Below, piece after piece: positions 13,204-28,200 of a stretch of 64,000 nt of DNA (the first letter of the stretch is position 1; each line of letters opens with the position of its first letter). Source of the DNA: Asterias rubens. Its lineage: Eukaryota > Echinodermata > Asteroidea > Forcipulatida > Asteriidae. Location: contig NC_047063.1 in NCBI RefSeq assembly GCF_902459465.1, forward strand, positions 14,383,343 to 14,447,342. The letters run 5' to 3'. The notes beneath the pieces were generated by a model. It made no database searches and was not told the origin of the DNA. It was given only the letters and a program-made list of their open reading frames with translations. A program made the translations under genes and the position numbers.

Positions 13204-16200
13204 CTGCAAACAACAAGATTTAATGTTATCAGCCAGTAAAAATGAAAGCATCCTGCTGTTGTTATTGTTGTTGCTGAGGCCTTCAATGTCTTGGGAGTAC
13301 AAACATTCTTAGATAATGAGACCTTGCTGCAGAGTTCCAGATTAGGGAAGAGAGTGAGAAGACAAACCCCTTCCCGGACACTCTAAAGGCCACGTCACAC
13401 CAGGCAATTTACAGGCAACAACTTCCAGACAATCTCCAAGAATAAATTGTTGCAGAACCCACATCTTAAACATGGGATTCAAACTGCTTCTAGCTACCGG
13501 GCAATCTCGGTGGTCTAGTTGGTATGACACTGCTCTAGAATGGCAAAGGTCGTGGGTTCGGTGCTAACACACATAGGTGTATATGGGTAACACCAAAATG
13601 AATAATCTCAAAGAGGAAAAATTATTCCCATGTTTATTTCCACAACATTTTCTTGGGGACAGAAAGTGAAATTGTGTAGGAGAAAACGCACACACCACGT
13701 TGTACTACCTGTTACCGAGTGTTCCTTTTGCATGCAGTGCAGTTGGTTGCCCCCAAGTTGCTTGCAAATTATGCTCTGTGTTTACAAGACCTTTACTGTT
13801 TCTCTGAATTACTCAGATTTAACAAACCTGTGCCCAATTTCATAGAGCTGCTTAATCAGTAAATACTGCTTAACAATTGCTAAGCAGTAATGAGCAGGAT
13901 AACAGTCACAAGTGGTGTTAAACATGTCAGTTTGGCTGGTAACCTTCTGGGAAGAATAATTTGTCTGTGCTTAGGATCTTGATGTGCTTAAAGACACTGG
14001 TCACCTTTGGTAATTGGTGTATCTCAATGCACAAAATAACAAATTTTAACTCAATTGGTCGTTGAAGTTGCGAGTAGAGGGACGAAAAAATACCCTTGTC
14101 ACACAAAGTTGTGTGCTTTCAGATACTTAATTTTGAGGTCTCTAAATCAAATTTAAATATTTTAATTGAAAATTACTTCTTTCTCGAAAACTACGCTACT
14201 TCAGAGGGAGCCATTTCTAACAATATTTGCTTGTTCCCAAATAAGTTTTTATGCCTACAATTATTTTGAGTACCTACCAATAGTGTCCATTGTCCACTGC
14301 CTTTAAAAGAGAAGTGCCTCCTCGCCCGAATTTTATTTTGTATGTGTTTCTCCCTAAAATGTTAACCTAGTTTCAGCACTGACTTCATGACTAAGCGACT
14401 TTTGAGCTACCAGCCAACTTATGTAATGAGATCCTATAGCCAAGGATAGTATTCAGTTACAATAATCAGTCATATTACGTATTGACAAACTTTGTGGTTG
14501 GTGTTTATAGAAAGTTGTAATCTTGTCAACTTCAATATTTCACAATAATGGAAATTTTTCGATGACGAACCCAATAACGATACGTGTGTGAAATAATAAA
14601 AACCACGCAGTTAATACACGCAAACATGATTTGATTAGTTTGGAGGCATATTTGCAACCCTAAACCAACGTCACTGTGGTAAGGAAATGGCGCACCACAG
14701 TCCTGCAGTCTGTGGTAATTCAAGACACAAACATTTTTTAATTGGATAAAATGAGTGTTTGCAGCTTGTTGGTAGCAAATACTTTTTTTCACAACATCAC
14801 TCTATCTGGAGCTTCTAGAGAAAAGTTTTAAATATAGATCAATGTAGTTTGATTTCAAACACCGGGGACTTTATTGATAAATAGTATTTGAAAAAAGCTT
14901 TCCTTTGGAGCCAATGTACCAACTAAACCTTGTTTTCTGTGGTTTAATTTCGCTCGTCCCCAGCGCCTTGCTTTAACCAAAGGCGCTGGGATGGGCAAAC
15001 GTATCACGCACTGTCATTGGTTTAATAATGCGCAGTCCCATCATGCATCACACTCACACTGCACCATATTTCTATGCACTGTACGCAGAACAAGAATCTG
15101 AACAAGAATCTGTGCAGACGATTAGCCCATCCCAGCGGTCCTGGATAGACTGGCCGCTTGGGCCAAGCGAATGGTTAAACCTGCTAGGCTCGATTTTCAC
15201 CAAAACAATTTGATATATTTCAAAAATGCGATCACATTTTGAAATGAAATGTTAATAGAGTAGTTTTATTGTATACATCTTCATTATATATAAACAGCCA
15301 AACAGTTCCTACAACCAAAGGTATACTTTGCCTTTAAGGCAGAATGATTTGAGCATTGAAGTTTGAAATGCTGGAGGAACCAGGAGGAGCCTAGTCGAAC
15401 CTCCCAACGCATCACAGCTAATGAGGAAAGACATTTATAACTGTCCATTAATAGAGACAGAAACATTAAAAACCGACTTCCCGGGTTTATCTTTTTAAGT
15501 TCTTCTCAACATATCCTGCAAGTTAGCGGATCATTAGCGTGACATTAGTCACTGGAAGGAAGTAGAATCTTGCTTGCCACTTGACTGACAACTACTTCTA
15601 CTCACCGCTATAAAAACACCGCACAAAACCCGAGCTTAATTAAGAACACACGCCGAGAATGAGCACGGAATTCCATTTGAAATCAAGAGGAATTCGGTAA
15701 TTAAAAGTTACCGATACATCAATTAACGTAAGCGGATGGAAGTAATGACCAGCCAAGGCTGGGAAATCTTGTGGAAGCGACGGCTTAGAGAGGGACAGCA
15801 GAATGATTTAGTCATTGATGGGAGGGACAGATGGAGGAGACTGGGGGGGGGGGTCTAGGGAGAGGAAGGGTGGTCCGACGGATGGAGAGAGTAAATAACA
15901 TGAAGAAGAACCGTGAACAAAATGCGTAGGCGAGGCCCTTAAATGGTTGAGATTGATTGAAAAACGGATAAATGCAAGCAGGGGACAAATTATGATAATT
16001 GCCCAGCTTAGGAGGGGGAAATGCCTTATATGGGTTTGATTGGTTTTAAAGACATTCATACTGTAGGTGAGAATCCACCCCCATCGCTTTCCACCACCGA
16101 GATGAACCACGCTCTATTTGATTGAGAGAGGGATGAGTAGGAGTAAAAGGTGACATTGTATGCAAAGTGGAGGGATGAAAAGCTCTCTTTAAGACTGGTC

Positions 16201-19200
16201 AGTCAGAGTGCACCAACACTTTGCATAGAAGTGAGGGGTCCAAAGGGACCACACCCTGTTTAGGTGTGACTAATTAATAGGAGAGGGGTGTGATAGAGTA
16301 AAGAGCCTACACTTTATACATTTCATAGGTGAGTACTTGAAAGGAACCATATACTCTTTTGGTGGGACCAATAGAGAGGAAGGGATGTGTAAGAGTAGAG
16401 GGGAGAGTTGTGTTATTGGGAGTCTGAATGCCGAGAGATCACTGAAATAGGTAGACAGAGTAAAGCCCTTTTCACACAAGGAAATTAAGCAGGGGGTCCT
16501 TAAGAACACATTGTTGTTTAATCCACATTGTGTGACAGGTATCTCTGCTTAAGAGTGTTGAAGAAGTGAGAAGGATAAAAACAAGGTTGAGGGACGAAAA
16601 AGAAATGTAGCACATCACAGACACTATCTATAAAATAAAGAAACTAGACCACCCAGTTGTTTAAACCCCAGACAACATATACCCATTGAGCAATAAACTA
16701 AAGACATGTAGCACATCACAGACGCTATCTATAAAAATGAAGAAACTAGACCATCCAGTTGTTTAAACCCCAGACAACATACACCCATTGAGCAATAAAC
16801 TAAAGACATGTAGCACATCACAGACGCTATCTATAAAAATGAAGAAACTAGACCATCCAGTTGTTTGAACCCCAGACAACATACACCCATTGAGCAATAA
16901 ACTAGATTATTGCTCCTGATACACCAAGCCTCCTTTGGGGATGTCTTAAAAGTGGGAGAATTCCACCCAGAAATTAAGCATCTTCCAGAATCAGAAAGAA
17001 TACATAACCAACGAATTGTTGCTCATGCTATACTACAGGAACACATCTTCAGCACCTGCCATCACTGCGCACATTTTTTTTTTGCACGATGTACTTAAGT
17101 ACACAAATTCCTCAGGAGAGGCTGAATGCATTACTGATTACTGGGCGTGCAAACTACCCACTCAGATTTACACATTGTCCTGGAGGCAGTCGGCGCTAAT
17201 CTCACCGGCTGTTTTAAAAGCCAGCTGGAACCCTGGGACGAGCGTAATCCAAGCGTGCAAGCAAGATGACTTTCTGACATTTGCGAGAAAAGAGGACTAG
17301 CATCACCGTTGGCGATTGGATAGATTGAAGATGCAACCAAGACGAAGAAGACTTGAAGAGAAAGAGAGAAGAGAAAAAAAAGCCAGCCAACCCTGGTGCA
17401 TGTGCAAATACTGGTTGATCCGGCCTACACTAATGACGTACTACAGCAACCACTGACAGAGGAATGAATCCCAACCATAATTGGACTGGGTCTAGGGTTC
17501 CTTCAGGCCTTGTGCAAAAAAGCTCTCATTAGCTGCAAGGAAATGCGTGTGAAAAGGCTGAGTGTGTGCACTAAAAGATGGCAATAATAGATGGAGAAAA
17601 AAAGGCCGGCCGCCTCCTTGTTTTTCATCAGGTGCTGCTGCCGGCCTTGACTGTATTAATTAGCAGTGTCCTGCAGTCAAGATCTGGATGACCATCTTTG
17701 GCGTAATTCACACTTGCCTGCTTCTATCAAGAGTGATGAGTTACGGGTATCACTATCAGTGGCTCCCAGAAGAGGGTTAAGAAGTGTGTGTGTGGTTGGA
17801 TGGCAATCTAGCACTGTATGACAAACTGGAACATGTGTGTCCTAATTCAGAGTCTATTGGTTTGAAGTGGCTGAATTTTTAATAATATTTTTTTTTTACT
17901 ATTAATAAAAAAGGGTCCTGGGTTCGAATCCCAACCGAGTAATATGCCTGTGACAGGACTTGGGAAAGTACCGAGTATACAGAGCTAACACACATCGGGT
18001 TATGGGTAAAAACCCAAAAAATATATTCTTATCCCTGATGCAAATTTAACATCTATTATACTATTAATAAGGTACACTAACCAAACATTTAATGGCTCTG
18101 TGAATGACAGGTGAATATCGGTTGAGAGCACAGGACTTTAGCTTCGGTGTTTCTGATCAGCAGAGGGTGGGTTCAAGCCCCGGTTGTGACACTTGTGTCC
18201 TTAAGCAAGATGCTTTACCACAATTGCTATGGATGGGATATGAAACTGTGCTAGAATAGGTACATGTAGTGCCCATAAATACCCAAGAACACTTAAGAGT
18301 TAGGGGTTATCCCCCTTGTGTTTCTGGATCAAGGATCCTTGTTTACAGGTTTCCTCAGTCTAATCTTCCGAGATGCAAAGTTTACTTATGATGCATTCCT
18401 CGGTTTCATTACCAATAACTTATTGCTTGTACGAACTCTCAAGATAAGTTGTTGTCTTAAAAGAATGCAATGTGGTAGAAAACTTCTCATCATCACACTA
18501 GGTATTGTACAATTGCCAAGCTGAGCTAAAGCACACTATGAATGTGCCTGAAATCCCTGACACCAAAAACCATAATCAATGATGACCTATTAAGTTTATT
18601 TAATTTTCATAGTACACATACGTAAACATGTTCAGTACCTTTTTTTTCATGAAGAAGTTTACAAGTAAACAATTCTTGTTTGTTTACAGTAGTTCAAGTA
18701 AGTATTGCGAAAGCGTAAAGCCATAAATGGTCAATAACAAGTTTTGGTGATGTATTTGAGCTTAACCTTTAATATGCATCTATAGTTACATCACTGTTTC
18801 GCAGAACAAGAAAACAGCAAAACTGACAAGCCATTGTTTTGCTTTTATGAAACATTCACTCGTTTGTTGTATAGTTGTATGACATGTGTATGAAAACATC
18901 CGTGACATTACTCTTCCAAAACCGACCAATATTTTACACTTTTTTGAAATTGCAATGAGCTTCACAGAATAGTTGCCCGTATTTCAATGTAACGTCCTTT
19001 TACAGATTAGACTTTATGGAATTTTGCATGTGTTTTTGTTCGTTAAATTGTATGGCTAATTGATGGGTCTCGTTCAATATTTGTTAAACTACTTCCTCAT
19101 TTTGTTCACAAGTTTATATCCATTTTTCCTGGTAAAAATTACAGAGACAAAACAAAACACTCTGTCGAACCGGTTGCAGTCCTGACCAAAAAGGACAAAG

Positions 19201-22200
19201 GATATTCCTTACATTTGTGCACCACTCAACCATAGAAGCTTACAAAAAGACACAATGCTCCCTTGTTTTGCCTAACAAAAGTGCTAGTGCGCACAGCCTT
19301 TTTCAACTTACATTATTTCATGAGGAGGGTCTATTACATGTATGTTGAAATCCTTTGACTTGAAACTTATTAATTTAACCCCTTTAAGTTTTTGCTAAAA
19401 TTTTGAATTCTCTTTGATAAAATAAACGGATTTTATACAGTAAAGAGTTTACACTTGAAAGGGCACAGCAATTCCTGTCTCGAAAGGATCTAGTATTAAT
19501 GAAAATTATCTTGGAACTTTGTGTAAAGGGCACCACAACAAAAGCACAGGGCACCACAGCAATTGCCATGGATTAATTTGAGGCCAGGGAAAACATTCTT
19601 CAATTATCAGAAACACTGTAACGCTACATTTACAACGTTTTAATGAGAATGTAGTGACATTTTCCCTTGGATCAACAGAGTGAGTATAGGATAAGGCTAA
19701 ATGGTGGGCAGTGTATAATGAGGTAGAAATATGGTCTTTTGATGCACATTTTTCCCACTTGAAAAATCAAGGCCTCAAAATAACCCCATGGCACCGACAA
19801 CAATTGCCATTGTGTTGTGCCCTGTCCTTTCACTGTGGTGCCCTTTGCAAAGTTCAAATACAAATTCACATTTCTTCATAGAAGTGCCCCTTACCGGAGG
19901 AAAATTGCTGGGCCCCTTCAAGAACGAAATTAAAGGCATGAAAATTATATAAACATTTGTTCTAATTTACTCTCAGTGCATTAACCTACAATGTATTTTC
20001 ATGGACTTTTTTAAGCATTTAGGTTTGACATGTATGGCTGAATGCCACAACTTTTTGAAAGTATTTTTCACATCTGTTCTTCAGCGTGTCGCAGCGAAGT
20101 GGTTTAGTGCATTAGCCTCAATTTCTATTGGCTAAGTCATGAGGGTGCGGGTTAGAATCCCGGTCATGACAATTGTGTCCGTGAGCAAGGCACTTAACTA
20201 TAATTGCTTCTCTTCACCCCGAGGTAAATGGGTTCAGGGCAAAGATGGACTGAATTAGCTTGGTGGGCTACATATATACTTGGCAGCAGAGGCTGTATAC
20301 TCACTAGGGCATTGAGATGCTCCAGTGACCAGGAGTAATAAAGCACAATGATAATTTCTTGGGAGTTGCATTATAATAAGAGCTGATATTTATAGCATTA
20401 TGAATTTTCCTTTTAAGCATCAAATGCAGGGAAGTGATAGCCTGTTGAAAAACCCCCCACAAAAAACACTCAACTCTGAGCGCAAAGCGCAAAAGCCCTA
20501 CACTGCCACCTGGGGCGTTATTATAAGGTTATATCTCCATTTCTTTTAGAATGGGGATGGGGGAGGGGGGGATAGACAATTAAAAACAAAATTTCTTTTG
20601 AAAAAAGAGAGGAAAAGAAATTCTGTTTTCAAACGGAGGAGTCACATCCCTGATCCAATGAGCATTGCAACCGTTTAAATGGCTAAGACCGTGTACGAAC
20701 TAGCGGCTACAGCTACGGCTACAGCTAGATTACCGCGACACCATGCATTGAGGTATAGGACGTCCTTAGCAGCACCCTTAGGAACAGCTGAAGCCGTAGC
20801 TGTAGACGCCAATCGTGATACAGCCTTATATTCCCCACATAGCCAATAAGTGGTATCATTGATCACTCATTCACAGACTACATGTTACATTTTTACCCCA
20901 TCCATCACTTAAAGGCAGCGGACACTATCGGTAATTGTCAAAGACCAGTCTTCTCACTTGGTGTATCTCAACATATACATAAAATAACAAACCTGTGAAA
21001 ATTTGAGCTCAATTGGTCGTCGAAGTTGCAAGATAATAAAGAAAGAAAAGACAACCTTGTCACACGAAGTTATGTGCCTTTAGATGCAAGTTGATTTCGA
21101 GACCTCATCTAAATTGAGGTCTCGAAATCAAATTCGTGGAAAATTACTTCTTTCTCGGAAACTACGTTTACGATAATAATTATTTTGAGTAATTACCAAT
21201 AGTGACCAGTGCCTTTAATCGTTCTTTATCCTCTTTGTCAGAATGAAAGAATTCAGAAGGATTGAGGGCTATCAGTCCAAATCACAATTACTTATCACTA
21301 GGCCAGGCATTCCAAACTTATTCAAGTCCAACCATGTTAGTGTGGAGTGACTTAGGAGAGGAGGATAATGGAGGATTGAGGTCACCTGTAGGCAAGTGGG
21401 GCTAGGGAGTAAGGGTCAATCAAATATGTGTGCAAAATTCTTGTAAATGGAAAAATAAAACTAACGATAGCAATTAAAAAAGGTTAATTGTTTCTACAAG
21501 TTCTCTACGGACTACTTACACGTTACCAAATATGTTTGCATTACCAATTAGTTAAATAAAGTATGCAATATCCTTCAGCATGCCCTATAACACTATGGTT
21601 CATTGTATTTATACACTTCTCAATGACTCCGGGTATTAACCATTGTTGAAGGGTATGAATGTCTTTGAAACGGAAAGGAATAAATGTTTGATGAAGCGTT
21701 CATTATTTACACAGGGCTAAGTTTGTGCCGAAACTCGAATGCGCTACATTTTTCATGGAATTACTAATGAGATACCTTGTTTTCTCAAAAAGATCAACAA
21801 TTTTCATGAGCATATTTTTTGTTTTTGCCCTTACTGTAAGATGTGTTTTAAACACTGTACATGTACGCTGTGAAAAAAAGCCACATGCACCAAATCGTTG
21901 CAGTACCAACTGTTAAAATATAGGATTCAAATTCAAGGTGATTGCGCTGATTATGTTGGGTGAATTTGCAGTATTTTTTTACCAAGTGGTAGCATTATCT
22001 AAACCAAATTTACTCGATGCAAATTTTTTTCCCCCTTTGTTCTTATTGCTATTATTATTTACTTGGCCATTGATACAAGAAAACAACATACTGGCAGTAA
22101 CAGGGAAAATGATACAACCATCACCTTTAAATAGCTTTAACACATAAGGAAATGCTTTCGAGGCAATGAACGCAGGAATAAATAAGTCAGTATATTATAC

Positions 22201-25200
22201 AAGTACATAACTGGACGACTACCACATGTTTCAGTTGTTGCCGTTACGACATGCATCACTAGTTTAATACCATGTTCAATGTGGACCACTGGAGCATAAA
22301 ACATTCTACAGAAACCTAACCATTACACTTATCCATTGTCGACTGAACACACTTGAATGCACCACTACATTGAGAATGCCACCAATACTGTGGTGGCACC
22401 ACCAGCATTCTCCCTTTACCATGTTTACAGTGGTCCGCTGGCCAAATAAGGCAAGTTATCTTATGAGTTTGAGCTCTGGTACCACAACTGTACATCAAAT
22501 GCTGTCACAAAGTGTCTTCATCTGAGCCCAAATAGTAACTAAACAGTTCTGCTTTCTAGACTAAGGTTAACAACAACAATATCACGTCACATGTACCTTT
22601 CATGATTGTTATACCTCGGTAACATATTGTGAAGTTTGATTGGTTGAGAACCAATCACATGATGTGCAACAAAAAACGCATGTACCATGGCTGCACAGGG
22701 AGGACGGCGGGTATCATGAGTATTGTTAACCGGTGTACACTACCTTGATCGTTCCCAGCGTTTGTCGATTTCCAGCGCTTTTTACAAAACGGCCACGGGT
22801 TCGAGCGAAAAGTGAGGAATTGTTTCTTATTTGAACAACTGTTCGTCTGCTTCTTAAAGATGCTATGTCAGATTTTTGGCCGATTTGACCCAAAAATATT
22901 TTGATGGGGGTCGAGAAAGTTACTAGCTTTCATTTGAGCCATTGCTCGAAAAAGTCTGCCAATTATTAGTAGCAGTGAAATAAAGTGCTCAAAATTAGTT
23001 TTTGTCAGGATCCCGACAATATATCACATGACCAATTCTTATGTGTTTTATAAGAAACGTTTTAAATTTTGGTCATGGTTCCTGACCATTAAAAGTAAAA
23101 GTTAAACTTTTTTTTCGTTAGGTGGGTGATACTCTTTGAAACACCATTCACTCAAAGAAAATCTATTTTTTAATGTTTTGGGCAAAAAATCTGACATAGC
23201 ATCGTAATAATGTTTGAGGATGACAACAGAACTTTGAGAAGAGGAATAATAATGTTACCAAGGTTAACAAAACAATTGTTGCACGCTGTGACTGGGGTCC
23301 ATGGGTTTTGTACACCCTTTGGGGGAAAATGGCACCCAAAGCGAAGCAAAACCCACTGGTACAAAACGCCATGGATCCCGTCACAGCTTGCAACAATTGT
23401 ATACTGGTGTCCTGCTTATTGTTGCTTAGCAGGAAACTTGTAAGCATCATTGTCTGCTTGAGCAATGAGCAGGTCCTACTAGGCCAAGGCAATTGGCCCA
23501 TTGACTCAATTTACCTGAGGTCACCATCCCAAATAATCTTGATTGCATCATTATAGGAGTCAATGTCCCTGTGTATGATGCCATTTTTAGGTGATGCTGT
23601 GTTTACATGTACACGTTAAACAGTAATTTTTACATGCAACTTGACTCCCAAAACGGCCAGCGCGGCAAAAAAAATATATATAGATGCAAGAGGTCCATCA
23701 TCTGGTAGCATTTCTAGCTGCCTGTGAATTGAAGGCCAAACACATGCCTGGAATAACACGCAGGCCACAGGAGGCCATGGTCTTGGCCTTGGTGCCCCTT
23801 CGAAAATATCCCATTGACTGTAAGATTTTCCAATGGAAGTACCCTTTGCAAAATTAAAAATGGTTATGCCCTGTCAAGAAATGAAATACCAGGCCTGCAA
23901 CAGCTGAGAGAGAAGCTATCGACAAATCTCCAGGATACATACAGGCTACCTCTTAGACAACCAATCTACCCAAACATGATTCCAGACCTTCTCCAGGAGA
24001 GCTTACAAGGCATAGACAGCACAACCATGTAATACTTACGTACAGGCTACCTCTTAGACAACCAATCTACCCAAACATGTTTCCAGACCTTCTCCTTCCT
24101 GCACCACTGATCTATTCATTTTGTTTTGCATTGCCAGACTATTTTGTCCGGTGGCAACTCAAGCGATTCCAGTGACATTAATTTTGTTTTGAGCGCAGCC
24201 CTGACTCATTTTAAACCCAGCAGAAAGCCACCCAACATTAAAACTCACCTGGGTCAGAACATCCAGCTGCCCAACAAAATTCTCCAAGGTCTTGGAAAGG
24301 GCAGGCGGCATCTCTTTGACTTCTAAAGGCGCAGTGCTGGGATAGTGCGCCCTCAGGGTGGGGCCATCATCCAGGTCTCGTCTTGCAATGTCCGCCGAGG
24401 TCATATCAAGTCCCTGGAACCCTCTGGATGAGCTCACTGAGCCATTGACCAGAGCATTATGCTGCAAGGTAACAAAATAATAAAAAAATAAACCACTTTA
24501 GGATTTAGACATCAGGGGTTTCAAGGTTCTTAGAAAATAGAACAAAAGTTTGTGAATTTTTCAGTAAAAAGAAAGAAAGAATGTTTTTATAAAACTCCTA
24601 CATATAGCTTTCACAATACAGTATAACATGAAATCAATGTAAAAAGGCTCATGAAGACTTTTTAGCCTAGTTCACATGAAAGCCGGCCAACACCAAGAAG
24701 GGAATTCTGCTCGGGCTAAAAGTGAAGATTCCCTGCGAGGATGAACAAAGTTGAATGCATTTCTAGGACGAGGTGTGAACTGCAACCTTGTTCTACATTA
24801 AGTACATTCGTGTTTGCATCAAACAAAATAAGTATGACAGATTTTGTAGTGCACTAAAAATATCACATTAAAACAACTTTAAGAGCTACTGCACTTCACG
24901 AAGCTGCAACAACGGGCAATCATTCAAATTTTGTTTTATTACTACTTCTTTTTAACAAGCATGACATGAAATGTGGTTACTGTGTTCTGGCCGCACTTTA
25001 GCATATCAGACGTAAGTACTGTTGTCTGGGTCATTGGGATGATCGAATCCTGGTCAAGACACTACATCAACTATCTTTTTTTTGTAATTGTAACTTCATA
25101 CTCATAATGATCAAAAGTTCATTAAATGAAAAATGCCTAGATATAAATGGAAAAATATACCCAAAACAACAAATATGTTATAGTACTTAGAAAATGGAAC

Positions 25201-28200
25201 AAAAACAATTACTAAAGAAGCTAGTTCCCCCCCCCCCCCCCCAAGTGGGTGAGCACAGAAAGTGTTTTCAAATACCGCCCTGAAGGAGTTAAGCAGCATT
25301 ATGATACTGGGTCCAGGTCTTATGATACACGCAACAAACATATATGTTTGTTGCTTGTATCATAAGACCTGGACCCAGTATCATAATGCTGCTTAACTCC
25401 TTCAGGGCGGTATTTGAAAACACTTTCTGTGCTCACCGACTTGGGGGGGGGGGGTGGGGGGAACTAGCTTCTTGGTCTTTAGGGTTTCAAATTCCAATTA
25501 TGAGGGGACATTTGTGGTTTCATAAAACCTGAGATCCGAAAGGACTTCATCCAATTAAATGTTAACAATGAACCCCCACAAAAAGCCATACTTTGGTCTG
25601 AGTGGTCAATCATCTTTTACTTACAAGTATTAGATGTAAGGTATAGACCGCAAGGGCACACAACAAATCTGCCCACAACTGTGCTATAGAGTGGGTCTAC
25701 GGAGTGTCAAAACCTATACTAGCCTTCTTGAGGACCCTTGTGACATTATGCCACGGCAAGCTCCACTTTCAGGGGTCACTTTTTACTGAACATCAAAGTG
25801 GAATAGTACATGGACACAAACAACGCCTGCAGGGTAATCTAACACACCTTACAATGCCTTAAGGGCTACAACCATTTGAACTGTGGCATATAAACATTTG
25901 TAGCAAGTTGCTTATTGATCATAAATATCAAAATCAGCATATGAAAATATCAAAAGGTGGCGTACAGCGAAAGGCCACAGAACAACACACTAGTGGGCAG
26001 TGGCACATGTTTAGTGGCTCATAGCATACGCCGTCCACATGTGCAGGCAATGAGAATCAGAGTTATTATTCACACATATTGCTTTGGGCTGCAAGTGATG
26101 ATAGCATAATAATACCGAAAGGCTTTATCAGTGGCACTCCAATACACTTGTATTGCTACAGTACTGACCACAAGGGGCTTCAAAGTCAGCCTAAAGATGT
26201 ATTTCTGTTGACCTAACAGGGGTCCTTGGCATCGTGAGTGAAAGACCAGGGGATCTGAACTCAGTGTTATGTGAAGGTCAATTCGGACAATCAATCCCCT
26301 TTGCATTGACCCTTCCATCATGGTGTGTATGGTAAAGACTTCACCCACTGCCCACACATTGCATCACTGAGTCCACGCTGAAGTGGTTTATCACCTTCGG
26401 GTTATGTTCAGAGTTTCTTTTCAGATGCAAGGAGGTCACCCTCGGGAGTGGAATACGGCAATGAGCAGCTCCCACGCTCTGCTGCCATACATTTACAATA
26501 TATCAACACTTTCTACAATGAATTGAAGAATACTTTCCTTACTAAACTAAACTCGTGTGAGACTTTGCTGCTCTCTTCCTTTGTGTGGGAGTATTAAAGT
26601 TACACTGTGAAGGGCCTGCTACAATCACATCCAGGGCGTTCACAGTGTTATGTGGGAGACAAGATGAGATTTGATGTTCATGTAAAAAAATAATTTAATC
26701 AAATTCTTGCAGGCCTAAATTCCCCCGTTTTTACCCAGAACCTCCCAGATATTACAATTCAGGGGATTTGCAGACTCTGTTCATCACCAGAAATATGAAA
26801 CTACAAAATTGGACACAACATGGACTATTTCTTTCTCTCTTACACTAGATGCCTGCTTTACTTTGATAAGTTCCGGAGAAACCAAACACCCGGGGAGGCG
26901 GGAAAACTTCTAAAATGACAAAATCTTTTAAAATGATTTGTAGTACAGAGGGGTACAGCTTTAAAGGCCACAAAGCAACACGCTCATGGGTAGTGGCACA
27001 TGTCTACTTGCTCATATCATATGATATCGCTACACATTTTTAAAACAAATTTAACACACGCATGCCAATTTCAACACTGAAAATGGTTCCTTTTATGGGA
27101 CAAACTTTCTTGGATTATTTGCCTTTTCTAAAATATAAATTACATTTTGGGAAAAGGCTGCACCCGAGGTACATCCTCCGGAAACGTTTTCTCCCCTAAA
27201 TTATTTCATCTACATCCTGAACACTACCAAAAAAAACAACTCTGGAGGGAAACCCTTGCTAAGTTTTTTTTTTGCACAATGTCCATGACTAGGCAATCTA
27301 CGTTTGACGGAACTGTCAAACACTACTTAGCAGATGACTGATATTGGCATTTAACGCTTTCAGGGGTTAACAAATAGGATGTGGTCGTGTAGCTCGGTAT
27401 CAAGTAAACTGCCCCATGACATCTGATGAAGACTGGTTACCGGTGTATTTCCCTCACGCATCTACCAAATGTGACACACGCAATCCCTGGTGCTACGCAA
27501 TCAAGGAAACCAGTTTTAAATTGACTGGTTCCTCCCAATCCACCAGAGACTACTCGTTTCCATTCAGAGCTCATTTCCTCGGACGAGTAGGCTCATGTTC
27601 ACCTTAGGGGCTAAGGGGTGGCACTTCCGTCTATTTCCAGACCTTACACGGGTAAAGCTAGAGGGGGGTCCTCGTTGCAATTATGTTACAAAGACGCGAG
27701 ATAAAAGGAGTTTTCGCCCAGCGAGTTTTGTCAAATTAGATTATAGTGTTGACTCATGGGAACTGGGATAGGCTCAAAAGGACACGCATAAACCTATATT
27801 TAAATCCCTGCAAATGGAATACTTCCCCTGTCAAATGATCTCACTCACACACAAAAAGGCTTTCTGGTTGTTGGGAATCAGATAATTTATATTAAGCATG
27901 AGATTTCAAACCGATTGAGACTTAGGGAGACCTATACCAAATTCCTAAAAAGGATGCATGGCTGTGAGCCAGGTTGCACAAAGTCAGCGATTCAGAACTG
28001 AGCAGAGTAGATGAGCCAATCTATAATCCAAGAGGGCCAAGCTATGACCCACTAACCTACAACAAATCCAAGCATCTTGCCAACTTGTTACAAACCACAA
28101 TAATGACAGTTTCCAAACCCCTCAAACACTCGGGGCCTATGACTTTATCATAAAAAGTCACTTGATATAGATTGGTCTTACTACAGTAATGATGCACAAC

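Larger units (their letters stand above)
13204..24248 (-). other. POC1 intron 11 (11 kb)
   Basis: No nested gene is recognised. It holds family A MITEs (13988, 20909), SINE copies (13507, 17908, 18110, 20091), a 101-bp tandem repeat (16605-16905), a purine-rich stretch (about 15780-16640), a family G MITE (22854), a foldback at 23271 and a local duplication at 23939/24041. Confidence 0.8.

Noticed and set aside
16605..16905. CRISPR-like array
   Set aside because: Whole 101-bp units are repeated with no variable spacers, and the genome is eukaryotic.
25111..25532. Two open frames with identical N-termini on opposite strands
   Set aside because: They are the two arms of one inverted repeat, not a gene pair.
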